Shown: positions 18,097 through 26,811, numbered from the stretch's first letter. The stretch is DNA of 64,000 nt from Legionella erythra (GCF_001467615.1 NZ_LNYA01000024.1:204644-268643); one strand, 5' to 3'. Numbers and translations are program-made. Notes: generated by a model not told the origin, from the letters alone.

Positions 18097-18813
18097 ATGA
18101 TTCAATGCAATGAAGTCAACTACCAGCATGGCGATACCGTATGTCAAGGGTACCTTGCTTATGATGATCAGGCGAGCGCGATTCGCCCCGTGGTCATGAT
18201 TGCGCCTGACTGGCGCGGACGCGGGGAGGCTGCGTGTGAAAAGGCACGGCAACTCGCGAGCATGGGTTATGTGGGTTTTGCCATGGACATGTATGGGGAG
18301 GCTCGCGTAGGCCTTGATAATGAACAACGGCGCGCACTTATGACGCCGCTGGTCCAAAATCGTGAGCATTTGGCCGAGCGTCTTCTTGCGGCTTATAATA
18401 CCGTGTGCCATTTACCCCAGGTGGATGCCCGGCGAATAGCGGCCATTGGCTACTGCTTTGGTGGATTATGTGTACTGGATTTGGCAAGGACCGGTGTTGC
18501 GCTTCGAGGGGTGGTCAGCTTTCATGGCTTGCTTTCTGAACCCGCAGGCAGCCATGCTGACATCCAGGCTAAGGTACTGGTTTTGCATGGCTACGATGAT
18601 CCGCTGGTGCCTCCAGAACAAGTCAGGCAGTTTGCTGATGAAATGACGCGCAAGCAGGTCGATTGGCAAGTGCATATGTACGGTTTAACCGCGCATTCTT
18701 TCAGCAATCCTGAAGCCCATGAAAAAGAAACGGGATTGGTGTATAACGCGGCGGCTGACCATCGTTCGTGGCAGACCACGGCGTTATTTCTGGACGAAAT
18801 TTTCAAGGATTAG
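18097..18813 (+). CDS. Dienelactone hydrolase family protein (copy 2)
   Basis: 238 residues, clearly paralogous to the protein at 3168-3881. The two share 'FGGLCVLDLAR', 'GVVSFHGLL', 'LHGYDDP', 'QVDWQVHMYG' and 'NPEAH'. The triad is Cys in 'GYCFGG', Asp in 'GYDDP' and His in 'TAHSFS'. It differs at the N-terminal oxyanion region ('APDWRGRGE' against 'AHDWTGRND'), so substrates may differ. It is a single gene with its own hairpin terminator. Confidence 0.85.
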   Translation: MIQCNEVNYQHGDTVCQGYLAYDDQASAIRPVVMIAPDWRGRGEAACEKARQLASMGYVGFAMDMYGEARVGLDNEQRRALMTPLVQNREHLAERLLAAYNTVCHLPQVDARRIAAIGYCFGGLCVLDLARTGVALRGVVSFHGLLSEPAGSHADIQAKVLVLHGYDDPLVPPEQVRQFADEMTRKQVDWQVHMYGLTAHSFSNPEAHEKETGLVYNAAADHRSWQTTALFLDEIFKD

Positions 18814-18842
18814 CGGCCGTCTTATGACAGGCCGCTTTTTTA
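18812..18842 (+). terminator. Rho-independent terminator after dienelactone hydrolase copy 2
   Basis: AGCGGCC and GGCCGCT form a perfect 7-bp stem (18812-18818 with 18830-18836) and an 11-base loop, followed by six T. It begins at the stop codon of the hydrolase. Confidence 0.85.
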
Positions 18843-18851
18843 TGTCGGCTC

Positions 18852-19616
18852 TTAGCCAGAGAAAGACGTCATCGGATAGCTTTTATTGACATTCAATAAG
18901 GCATCGGCCGTTTTGGTTCCAAAGAAGCTGCACAGGCGGTGCCTGGCTAAAGCGGTTTTCACGGCGGCGTTTTGCCTGACGTCGCTGTCTTTGTCTAAAA
19001 CGGCCTGGTTGAGTGCGGCTTCAATAGCGTCGGCTTTACGATTATTGCCAATACTGAAAAAAGACAGTGCGTTTTTTCTGAGGCGTTTAATTTCTTGCTC
19101 GACTGCCTGGATCCCTTTGGGGGTATTTTTTAGAGCAGGTTGCAGAATAAGGATATCGGTTTGCTGTTTAGCCGGCACAAGGTGTAAGGGCCGTTTCATG
19201 GCATCAAATCCCTCATCGGCAGCATCATTCGTGATAACAAAACCAAATTTGGTGTAGAGCCTCTTGGCTATGTCATTTCCTTTCCGTACCTGCAGACTGA
19301 TAGAGGGCTGAGTATAATGGGCTTGTGCGGCCTCAATCACGGTCTCCATTAATCGCATGCCAATTTTATTACCAGCGGCCTCGGGATCGACACCCAGATT
19401 GGAAATGTGGATATTATTCCCCTCGGGTTTGGCAAACACATACCCCTTCATCTGCCCGGTTTTTTCATCATAAGAGACAAAAGCAAGACCGGGCTGAAAA
19501 TAATAATTAAAGGTATATTCGGTCCAGGCTTTCTCATTCGGAAATACGATGCGATCAAGGGCCAGAAACGCTTTGCAGTCCTCTTTGGTCATCGGTCGGA
19601 TGGGCATGAAGTACAC
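18852..19616 (-). CDS. GNAT-family N-acetyltransferase with helical C-terminal extension
   Basis: About 251-254 residues. The N-terminal half is a GNAT domain: 'ISNLGVDPEAAGNKIGMRLME' carries the acetyl-CoA loop, and 'SLQVRKGNDIAKRLYTKFGF' is the typical late strand and helix. The C-terminal 110 residues are helical, lysine- and alanine-rich and unrecognised. The start is either GTG at 19616, which has the better upstream spacing, or ATG at 19607. The extension is unusual for a housekeeping acetyltransferase and could fit an effector, but this is speculative. Confidence 0.65.
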   Translation of the reverse strand: MYFMPIRPMTKEDCKAFLALDRIVFPNEKAWTEYTFNYYFQPGLAFVSYDEKTGQMKGYVFAKPEGNNIHISNLGVDPEAAGNKIGMRLMETVIEAAQAHYTQPSISLQVRKGNDIAKRLYTKFGFVITNDAADEGFDAMKRPLHLVPAKQQTDILILQPALKNTPKGIQAVEQEIKRLRKNALSFFSIGNNRKADAIEAALNQAVLDKDSDVRQNAAVKTALARHRLCSFFGTKTADALLNVNKSYPMTSFSG

Positions 19617-19662
19617 CGTTACTCAAAAAGCCGAATTATAGTGATTAAATGTTAAGGGGAAA

Positions 19663-20523
19663 TTAAATGATACCCAGTAAATGCAAGGGATTTGTTTTCC
19701 GTAATGCCGTTTGGCGGGACGCCGGAAGGGCTAATTCATGAAACAGGGTATTCGTATATTCGTGCCAGGTGTGAATATCGATTTGACTGCTTTGACCTAA
19801 ATCGGAGCTATAAATGACCCGCGGCAGGGTTTGGACGACATCGGCAAAATCCTCTTTATCCTGATAATACAACAGGTAGGTTAACAGGGTTTGTTCTATC
19901 CAGAGCCAGGTCAGATGGGATAAATTTGCAAGTTCCGGTGCCTGCAGGTGCGTCAGGGGGTTGGCCGGCTGATTCAGCAAAAGCGCCGGCACATGGTGCT
20001 GGATACAGGCATCAATCAGCGCATAGACCTCTTCTTTTGACGCATGTCCTGTGGATAAAACAATGGGGTAATCCGTAGCCATTTTGATCACATCGATTAC
20101 TTCCGGGCGCAAGTGCGATTGGTCATTAAAGAGGGTTTCCCCTTGTTGGGTCGCCGCATTAAGGCGTGGGTGAGTTAACTCCCTGGCCAGGCGAGAACGG
20201 TAATGCCGCCCGGTAATGGTGGGGAAGTGGACAATCATTTTTCCAGGAAGGCTTGGCTGATACTGGGCCAAGGCCTGCAACACCGCACGGTAATGAATGC
20301 CGCCACTGATGTGATTGAGGATAAGGGATGGCCAAACCGGCAACCCCTGTTTTTGGGCGAGCGTCGCCTCAATGCTGGTTGCACCGAGATGACTGGTTAA
20401 AACGACAGCACCCCGCAAGGATTGATAAATGCGGCCTGCCGTTAAAGCATCCACTTTACGCTCATAAAGATCAGGATTGGCATGGTAATGAATATCAATG
20501 AAGTCCAGTTCAGCAGAAATCAT
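19663..20523 (-). CDS. Amidohydrolase-like protein (DUF6282 type)
   Basis: 286 residues. It starts with a metal-dependent-hydrolase signature, 'DIHYHANPDLYERK' (H12-x-H14). Later candidate metal ligands are 'LTSHLG', 'LILNHISGG', 'VLSTGHASKEEV' and the aspartate in 'YSSDLGQ', consistent with a TIM-barrel amidohydrolase of the DUF6282 type. It probably hydrolyses a C-N or lactone bond. Its ATG overlaps the stop of the dehydrogenase-RraA fusion by 4 bases. It is the last gene of the 28.4-19.7 kb minus-strand run. Confidence 0.65.
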   Translation of the reverse strand: MISAELDFIDIHYHANPDLYERKVDALTAGRIYQSLRGAVVLTSHLGATSIEATLAQKQGLPVWPSLILNHISGGIHYRAVLQALAQYQPSLPGKMIVHFPTITGRHYRSRLARELTHPRLNAATQQGETLFNDQSHLRPEVIDVIKMATDYPIVLSTGHASKEEVYALIDACIQHHVPALLLNQPANPLTHLQAPELANLSHLTWLWIEQTLLTYLLYYQDKEDFADVVQTLPRVIYSSDLGQSSQIDIHTWHEYTNTLFHELALPASRQTALRKTNPLHLLGII

Positions 20524-22358
20524 TTCATATCCTTTGTCTCAGGGTTTAGCCAGGGTTGATCGTAACGATACCTTTCCCGGGCCTCGTCAAGACGCTGCCC
20601 TTTTCTGACGGCATCCATGATTTTATGTTCAGTCTGGCAAATGGCCTGTGCCTTCACCAGAACGTCGGCCAATACCTTAACCGGGATCACCAGCACCCCA
20701 TTGTCATCAGCAAACAGAATGTCACCGGGGTGGATGACAACCCCATTGATGGTAATGGGGCATTGTTCACCCGATTTTTGCACGCGGTTTTTGCCGGAGC
20801 GCATAAAGCGCTCAACCGAGAATACCGGGTAGTTGCTTTGCAGAATCTCGGGAACATCGCGCACAGCGCCATGGACGATGGTACCGGCTATGCCTCTGAC
20901 CAAAGCCGTCTGGGTGAGGATATCACCCCAGACGGTGCAATCAATCCGCCCCTGATTATCAATAACAATGACGGCATTGGCCGGCACGTTATCCATGTAA
21001 TTCGCCGCTTGCTTAAACGGTTGCCCGGCGGTTCGTTGAGAGGGACTGTATTGGACCGTATAGGCAGGCCCTGCCAGTTTTTGGCCAGGGGCAATGGGTT
21101 TAATGTGCAGGAGCGCACCGTCCACGCCGCAGGCATCCAGGGCATCGGAAATTTCAGCCGTGCTGAACTGTTTGAGTTGTTGAAGCTGTAAATCCAGGGT
21201 TAATTTTTCTCCCTCGCCCCTCTGTTTTAAAAAAAACGGGGTCGGCAAGTCAGGGTGAATAATCTGCTCGATGATCACCTGAGCCATCTCGTCTGTGGTG
21301 CTGTTGCCGCCTAAATCATAAGTAAGGTAACGACCATCCTGAATAACCGCGGCGATGGCACGCGTGATGCGCTCGGCCTCCTCGCAGTAGCCAAAATGAT
21401 TTAATAACAAGCCAATGGTCAGGAACATGGCGCTGGGATTGGCACGGTGGGCGCTTATGCGCGGGCCGCTGCCGTGTACCGGTTCAAAATAGCAGCCCTT
21501 ATGACCAATGTTGGCGCTGGGGGCAAAGCCCAGGCCGCCCATAACAGCCGCCCCGACATCAGAAAGGATATCGCCAAACATGTTTTCAGCGACAATGACG
21601 CCAAATTCTTCAGGCCGCCTGACCAGCCAAAGCGCGGTGGCATCGACGTTGGTTATATCTGCGTGAATAGCAGGATAGCGTGCGGCCACTGCTTCAAAAA
21701 TATCACGCGCAAACGCGCTGCTTTGCCGTAAAACATTGGGTTTATCGGCAAACGTGACGCGGGTGAAATGATTATCCTTGGCGTATTGAAAGGCAAATTC
21801 AAACAGCCGTTGCAACCCATCCCGACTTTGCAGGCGCAGCGTGACGCTCAAATCCTGACTTGCGGTATGCTGCCAGCGCTTTTGTTGATGAATCAAGTTG
21901 CTGATGGACTCTGGAGCCGGGTGAAAATCAAAACCTGCATACAGGCCTTCAGTATTTTCCCGAATGATGCAGAAACGGAATGGCTTTTTACCGTCAACCA
22001 AATTAAAACAGGGCCTGACATTAGCGAATAAATTAAGGTTTTGCCTGAGTTGAATAAGAGGGGAGACGTATTCCGCATGATGCTTTTGCAGTTTGGGTGA
22101 TAGTTCACGTAAGGCTTCGCGCATGGGTTTGCTGGTAATGGCACCGATTAATGTGGCATCGCAATGACGGATTAATTGCCAGGTTTTTTCCGGAAGGGGC
22201 TGCCCATGCTCCTGCCAGCAGGTCCAGCCAATGTCGCCGCGATGAAGCTCGACAGGTAGATTCAAGGCCTTAAAAACCGGCAAGGCGGCCTCGGTGACCT
22301 CCTTACCGATGCCGTCACCCGGCAATACGGCAATTTTTATCACATCATTCAGCGTCAT
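20520..22358 (-). CDS. Fusion: isopropylmalate/isocitrate-type dehydrogenase + RraA-like aldolase
   Basis: 612 residues with two enzyme domains. Residues 1-365 are a beta-decarboxylating dehydrogenase: 'VLPGDGIGKEV', 'RENTEGLYAG', 'NMFGDILSDVGA', 'FEPVHGSGPRISAHRANP'. Residues about 390-590 match the RraA/HMG-aldolase fold: 'TAEISDALDACGVDG', 'GDILTQTALVRGIAGTIVHGAVRD', 'VHPGDILFADDNGVLVIP'. The first domain would oxidatively decarboxylate a 2-hydroxy acid with NAD(P). The second would cleave a 4-hydroxy-4-carboxy-2-oxo acid or decarboxylate an oxaloacetate-like acid. I know no standard pathway using this fusion. It overlaps both neighbours. Confidence 0.85.
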   Translation of the reverse strand: MTLNDVIKIAVLPGDGIGKEVTEAALPVFKALNLPVELHRGDIGWTCWQEHGQPLPEKTWQLIRHCDATLIGAITSKPMREALRELSPKLQKHHAEYVSPLIQLRQNLNLFANVRPCFNLVDGKKPFRFCIIRENTEGLYAGFDFHPAPESISNLIHQQKRWQHTASQDLSVTLRLQSRDGLQRLFEFAFQYAKDNHFTRVTFADKPNVLRQSSAFARDIFEAVAARYPAIHADITNVDATALWLVRRPEEFGVIVAENMFGDILSDVGAAVMGGLGFAPSANIGHKGCYFEPVHGSGPRISAHRANPSAMFLTIGLLLNHFGYCEEAERITRAIAAVIQDGRYLTYDLGGNSTTDEMAQVIIEQIIHPDLPTPFFLKQRGEGEKLTLDLQLQQLKQFSTAEISDALDACGVDGALLHIKPIAPGQKLAGPAYTVQYSPSQRTAGQPFKQAANYMDNVPANAVIVIDNQGRIDCTVWGDILTQTALVRGIAGTIVHGAVRDVPEILQSNYPVFSVERFMRSGKNRVQKSGEQCPITINGVVIHPGDILFADDNGVLVIPVKVLADVLVKAQAICQTEHKIMDAVRKGQRLDEARERYRYDQPWLNPETKDMK

Positions 22359-23049
22359 AATCCAGTTTCTCCAGGATTATTTTTTTGCAAAAAGGTAGAT
22401 TATCCTGCAATACGCGCATGCTCGCGCCCGGAACAATGATCAATTGACCCTGGGGCGGAGCCAGCACATTCTGGCGATTGACCAGATTGGATTTCTCACC
22501 AATAAAATGCAGGTAATTTGCCTCACTCGTTGTTATTAGTTTAGATGAATCTGTAGCCAATACTTTCGTTAAGCCCGTGATGAGGCGATGCTCTGCTGCT
22601 GCCGTGTCGGCAATAGACCACGCGTGGACAGGGGGCGGATTTGGAAAATAAACGTCGCTGTACAAGCATTCAAGGGCTGTTTTCAGTTGGTGCTGTTGGC
22701 ACAGGTGGACAACCCGCATCAATTTTTCAGTCAGGGGCTTATCCGCGAAAGCGGGGGTTGAGAAGAGAATCAGAGGCTTGTTGACGAACAGGGAAAGGCA
22801 TTGCTGCAGGATGACGCCGCCAAAAGAAAAGCCCATAAATCCGTGGTAGCCCGGCATGGTGGCAATCAGTTTTTCTCGCCAATGCTGATAATAGGCATCA
22901 TTGGGCAGCGTGATGTCCACTTCCGCCAGAGGGTCAAACACATCTAACTGGTAATGGGATGATAAAAAACCAAGCGAATCGGCGATGCCGGTAAGGTCGG
23001 TGGATTGCGGCATGACGGGTGCCAGGATTAAAAGGCGTTTTTGAGTCAT
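22345..23049 (-). CDS. Alpha/beta hydrolase, thioesterase-like
   Basis: 234 residues. The nucleophile elbow 'GFSFGG' puts serine at about 75. A C-terminal 'YLHFIGEKSNLVNRQNVL' and 'IVPGASMRVLQDN' occupy the positions of the acid and late loop. The usual terminal catalytic histidine is not obvious, since 'GASMR' stands where 'GAGHR' is often found. This is either an inactive relative or a divergent active site. It starts behind GGGG at a normal distance, and its 3' end overlaps the fusion gene. Confidence 0.65.
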   Translation of the reverse strand: MTQKRLLILAPVMPQSTDLTGIADSLGFLSSHYQLDVFDPLAEVDITLPNDAYYQHWREKLIATMPGYHGFMGFSFGGVILQQCLSLFVNKPLILFSTPAFADKPLTEKLMRVVHLCQQHQLKTALECLYSDVYFPNPPPVHAWSIADTAAAEHRLITGLTKVLATDSSKLITTSEANYLHFIGEKSNLVNRQNVLAPPQGQLIIVPGASMRVLQDNLPFCKKIILEKLDYDAE

Positions 23050-23093
23050 TGGTCAACCCCGGGTAACTGTTTTGCGCAGTATATAAGATATGC

Positions 23094-23975
23094 CTACTTA
23101 ACGGAATGTTGCTTCACTTGTGCGGTCGAAAGATCGGCGATGCCGCGAATAAATTCATCCATTTCAATGGCTTCCTGACCAATGCCCAGTGCATGCCGGG
23201 TATAATTGGATGCCGTGAGCAAATCATCCAGATTGTATTTGGTCAGTTGATTGGCGTGAAGATAGGCGGCAAAAAATTCGGTTTTGAGGTTCCCTATCCC
23301 TTTTCCCATTCCCGCCAGGGATGCATCCACATACTGTACGCCCGCATCGATGGCGGCCAGCGTGTTCGCTTGCGCCAGACCGAGATTATCGTGGGCATGA
23401 TAGCCAAAAGCGATTGGATAACGGGGAATGTAGCGCTTATAAATCCCGCTGACGCGGGCAGGCATGAGGCTGCCATTGGAATCGGCGAAATAAATCATAT
23501 CAGGGTGGTGGCTTGCGGCCTGGGCTACGACGTTATCCAGTTCGCTCTCCTGGTACTGGGAGGTATGGATGAAATTAACCGAGACATCAAGACCTGTGTC
23601 TTTGACGCGATCCAGGGTTTCACAGGCAGCCTGGATACCGCCCCGGATAACGCAGATGCGAATCAGTTTGACGCCGCAGGCTTTCATTTCGACAAAATCA
23701 CTGCGAGCGACATTCTCAGGATGCACCATCACGGCTATGCGGGCGCGTTGAATGAGGTTTTGACATAACTGCAGGTAGGATCTGGGGCATAACCCGGCAT
23801 CGCCAATGCCGGGAATAGGGTGCAAGGACCCATTGCGATAACCCACCTCGATGTATTCAATGCCAGAATGATCAAGCGGGGTGAGTATGGCCTTTAAATC
23901 ATCCGATGAAAAATGAAAGTTGGTCCTGTGGCCCCCGTCCCGTAGCGAGACATCTAAAACGTGTAATGGGTTCAT
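23094..23975 (-). CDS. HMGL-like aldolase/acyltransferase (4-hydroxy-2-oxovalerate aldolase type)
   Basis: 293 residues forming a single HMGL TIM barrel. The start 'LDVSLRDGGHRTNF' carries the catalytic Arg12-Asp13. Metal ligands are D8 and H193-x-H195 in 'GYHAHDNLG'. 'DASLAGMGKGIGNLKTE' is the glycine-rich end. It lacks the C-terminal DmpF-contact domain of DmpG and the regulatory domain of LeuA. It therefore probably cleaves or forms C-C bonds of 2-oxo acids. It lies between the ATP-grasp gene (24 bases) and the hydrolase gene (44 bases). Confidence 0.8.
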   Translation of the reverse strand: MNPLHVLDVSLRDGGHRTNFHFSSDDLKAILTPLDHSGIEYIEVGYRNGSLHPIPGIGDAGLCPRSYLQLCQNLIQRARIAVMVHPENVARSDFVEMKACGVKLIRICVIRGGIQAACETLDRVKDTGLDVSVNFIHTSQYQESELDNVVAQAASHHPDMIYFADSNGSLMPARVSGIYKRYIPRYPIAFGYHAHDNLGLAQANTLAAIDAGVQYVDASLAGMGKGIGNLKTEFFAAYLHANQLTKYNLDDLLTASNYTRHALGIGQEAIEMDEFIRGIADLSTAQVKQHSVK

Positions 23976-23999
23976 GGTACGCCATCCTGCTTCCGCTGT

Positions 24000-25094
24000 T
24001 TAAATCAGTTTCCTGTAAAAGAAATATAAAATGGGGAGTAATATTAAACTTCTTACATAAAACGCGGTTCGATTATGTTTATATAGCACATGCAGGTAAG
24101 AAAGGGGGTGGCGATAGATCAATGAGCGGACAATAATTTTAGTCACCTGCCGGGCTTTGCCTTTTTGCGGTGTTTCGTGGATGCGCACGCTGGGGGCCGG
24201 ATTGGCTTCAATGATGACACCGCCCGACTCTTCAATGGGGATGGTTAAATCCACGCATTCAATGTCAAGTCCTGCGACAGCCAGGTTTAAGGTGGCCGCC
24301 GCTTTTTTTAATAAACGGCGGTTTTCCCGGCACACGCGGGTTTTAATGGTTTCATAGGTCCCGCCACGGGTGGCATTGCAGGTATAACACAAGTCCACGC
24401 GTTCGTTCAGTTTGGGGATGTCATTGATACTCATGCCCAACTCGCTCAGCCTGATTTGGCATTCACCGTCGATCTGGATAGGTTTTAAGGTGTCGCTTAG
24501 GCGGGCGCGTTCGGCATTAGCAAGTTCGACTAACTCGCTAATCGTATGTTGCCCGTCACCGATGACGTGAGCGGGGTAGCGGCGTACCACACCGAGGATG
24601 CGTTGCCTAAACATTAAAACACGGTAGGAATTTAAATTACCGTGGAATTCCTCAATGCTTAAAAATTCATAGGCAGGAAAAATATCCTCCATGAATGCCT
24701 TTAATTGGTCCATCGTCTGAATATTGCAAACCACATCACGTCCAAGACGTCCTTCTTTCGAGGGTTTAACCACCAGCGGAAAGCTTAAATCGGCAATCAC
24801 TTCTTCAAGAAGGCCGTTATGAAAATCATCGACATGAATAGCGGTGGCTTTAGGTACCGGGATGCCGGCGCGCTCAAGCATTTTATTGGCACAATACTTG
24901 TTGCTGGCGATATTGGCGCTGCAACTGTTGTTAAAAGGGGTTTCACCGCCGCGAAAATAATAGGTGCGTTTGCCTAACTGAACAGCCACCCCTTCAATAT
25001 CTTCCACCAGTTCGGCTGGCAGCAGCAACTCTTTAGCGGATTGATAATAAGCCAGAGTATTTTTATTGTAATTTAAATCAACGGATGTGTGCAA
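24000..25094 (-). CDS. ATP-grasp ligase of the cyanophycin-synthetase type, membrane-anchored
   Basis: 364 residues. The ATP-grasp core resembles the first half of cyanophycin synthetase: 'FPLVVKPSKEGRLGRDV', 'SYRVLMFRQRILGVVRRYPA', 'VIGDGQHTISELV', and 'IIEANPAPSVRIH' for the metal site. The Mur-ligase half is absent. A hydrophobic helix ends the protein (about residues 343-362). Such domains form amide bonds between carboxyl-phosphates and amines. The start is TTG, supported by AGGGGAG 6 bases upstream, with no ATG nearby. It follows the TPR-methyltransferase gene by 22 bases. Confidence 0.8.
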   Translation of the reverse strand: MHTSVDLNYNKNTLAYYQSAKELLLPAELVEDIEGVAVQLGKRTYYFRGGETPFNNSCSANIASNKYCANKMLERAGIPVPKATAIHVDDFHNGLLEEVIADLSFPLVVKPSKEGRLGRDVVCNIQTMDQLKAFMEDIFPAYEFLSIEEFHGNLNSYRVLMFRQRILGVVRRYPAHVIGDGQHTISELVELANAERARLSDTLKPIQIDGECQIRLSELGMSINDIPKLNERVDLCYTCNATRGGTYETIKTRVCRENRRLLKKAAATLNLAVAGLDIECVDLTIPIEESGGVIIEANPAPSVRIHETPQKGKARQVTKIIVRSLIYRHPLSYLHVLYKHNRTAFYVRSLILLPILYFFYRKLI

Positions 25095-25116
25095 AAAAAG
25101 CTCCCCTCGTTTTAGC

Positions 25117-26811
25117 TTAAGCGGCCTGGGTCAGAAATAAAAACACAGGCAAGCCGTCGTTGTTTTGCTGACGGGCAATGACGCGTTGGCACTCAAGGCG
25201 TTTAAGCCCAAACGTCTGGCAAAGGCGTTCAACATAATCAATATGATGACAGAAACGGGCGCTTTCCTGCAATTGCCAGGGTAGGGTATCGCTGATTTCG
25301 ATACTGAAGATAAAATATCCAGCTGGCTTTAAATGCTCGTGTACAGCGGCAAAAAGAGGTTTTAACTCACCAAAATAAGGCAACACATCAGCAGCAGTAA
25401 TGAGATCATATTGTTGTCTGTCGCTGCTTAGAAACGCCATGATATCGGCTTCGACAAGGTCATCATAAATCGCCTTTTCCCGGGCAATGGCGAGCATTTT
25501 GGCCGCGATATCCACCCCGGTTAAGTGGCGGCTAAGTGGCCGCAAAATATCGCCGGTCAGGCCGGTGCCGCAGCCTAAATCAAGGGCTTTGGTGAAATGG
25601 CCAAGATCATATTCCCTGCACAGGGCTTCGATGTGCAGGGGGAGTGTGTATTTTAATTGCTCACGCATGTGCTTGTCATAATAAAGCGCGTAATTATTAA
25701 AAAGATTAGCCGCATAGGGAGCACAGGTGTCGGCCGTTGACTTGTCACCCTGCAGGGCGCTCAGCATGTGCCGGCTGGCTAAGTCTTTGGGGTTGGCAGC
25801 CAGTGCGCGCTGCAGGAGCTCAATGGCTTTGGGCTTATCCTCAAGGCGGATAAAAATAGCCGCAAGATTATTAAGTGCCGCAAAATGCTGCGGGTCTAAG
25901 GACAGCAATTGTTCGAACTGGTTAATGGCCTCATTTAAATGCCCCAGCGCCATTTGTGCCACGCCGGAATTATAGAGGTATTCAATGTTATCAGGCATTT
26001 GCTTAAGCAGGACATCATAATGCATGAGGGCGTTTTCAAACCGGTCATGATGCATGAATGTCGCAGCGAGATTATTGCGCGCATCCAGGTGATTATTGTC
26101 CAGAGCCAGGGCTTTGGTAAAGAAATCAACCGCCAGTTGACCGCGCTCCCGTTTTAAGGCAATGACACCCAGATTGGTTAAGGCTTGTACATGCGCGTTG
26201 TTGTGCATGACCACATGCTGGAACGCTTTTTCTGCGTCATCGAGTTGATTGGCTTCAAGGCTTAATACGCCGAGGTAAAAGTGCGCCTCTACATGCTCGG
26301 GATGGAGTGCGAGCACGTTATTGAATTGAATGCGTGCTGCCTCCAGTTGATTATTTTTCAGGAGGAGCAGGCCGAGGTTATAGTGCGCTGCTGTAAAATC
26401 GGGTTGAGCATGAATGGCGCGGCGGTAATATTCCAACGCGTTCCTGTAGTCATTGTTCATGGCAAAAACAGCGGCTAAGTTGCCATAGGCCTGAGCATAG
26501 TCCGGTTTTAAAGCAATGGCTTGCTGATAATGATGAATGGCTAAGTCCAGTTGATGGGTTTTACGGTAAGCATTGGCCAGATTATTGTGCAGGGCTGGAT
26601 CCTGGGCATTAAGGGCTAAGGCACGTTTGAGGTAGTCCACGGCGCTGGTGTTGTCGCCAAGCTGGATGCAGGCGACAACCAGGCTCTTCAGACTCGGTTC
26701 ATGATTTGGATTCTCGGCCAGGATTTGCTCGTAAAGCGTCATGGCCTGCGGCAGCTTCTCCTGTGCCTGCAGCATCTGGGCTTCTGCAAATAATTCGTCA
26801 ATGCGGGTCAC
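25117..26811 (-). CDS. TPR-repeat protein with C-terminal class I methyltransferase
   Basis: 564 residues. Residues 1 to about 355 hold roughly ten consecutive tetratricopeptide repeats of 34 residues with W/Y-G-Y-A-P patterns such as 'PDYAQAYGNLAAVFAMNNDY'. Residues about 390-560 are a SAM-dependent methyltransferase: 'ALDLGCGTGLTGDIL' (motif I), 'VEADIMAFL' and 'DLITAADVLPYFG'. The start is GTG, inside the end of the upstream GNAT gene (14-base overlap). The repeats probably bind a partner or acceptor protein. The methyl acceptor is unknown. Confidence 0.85.
   Translation of the reverse strand: MTRIDELFAEAQMLQAQEKLPQAMTLYEQILAENPNHEPSLKSLVVACIQLGDNTSAVDYLKRALALNAQDPALHNNLANAYRKTHQLDLAIHHYQQAIALKPDYAQAYGNLAAVFAMNNDYRNALEYYRRAIHAQPDFTAAHYNLGLLLLKNNQLEAARIQFNNVLALHPEHVEAHFYLGVLSLEANQLDDAEKAFQHVVMHNNAHVQALTNLGVIALKRERGQLAVDFFTKALALDNNHLDARNNLAATFMHHDRFENALMHYDVLLKQMPDNIEYLYNSGVAQMALGHLNEAINQFEQLLSLDPQHFAALNNLAAIFIRLEDKPKAIELLQRALAANPKDLASRHMLSALQGDKSTADTCAPYAANLFNNYALYYDKHMREQLKYTLPLHIEALCREYDLGHFTKALDLGCGTGLTGDILRPLSRHLTGVDIAAKMLAIAREKAIYDDLVEADIMAFLSSDRQQYDLITAADVLPYFGELKPLFAAVHEHLKPAGYFIFSIEISDTLPWQLQESARFCHHIDYVERLCQTFGLKRLECQRVIARQQNNDGLPVFLFLTQAA

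Noticed and set aside
20556..21191. A 211-codon plus-strand open frame inside the RraA part of the fusion gene
   Set aside because: It is antisense to a gene with clear catalytic motifs and has no recognisable domain. It is a shadow of that gene's codon bias.
23106..23768. A 220-codon plus-strand open frame opposite the HMGL gene
   Set aside because: It is antisense to a complete HMGL barrel and has no domain or ribosome-binding site.
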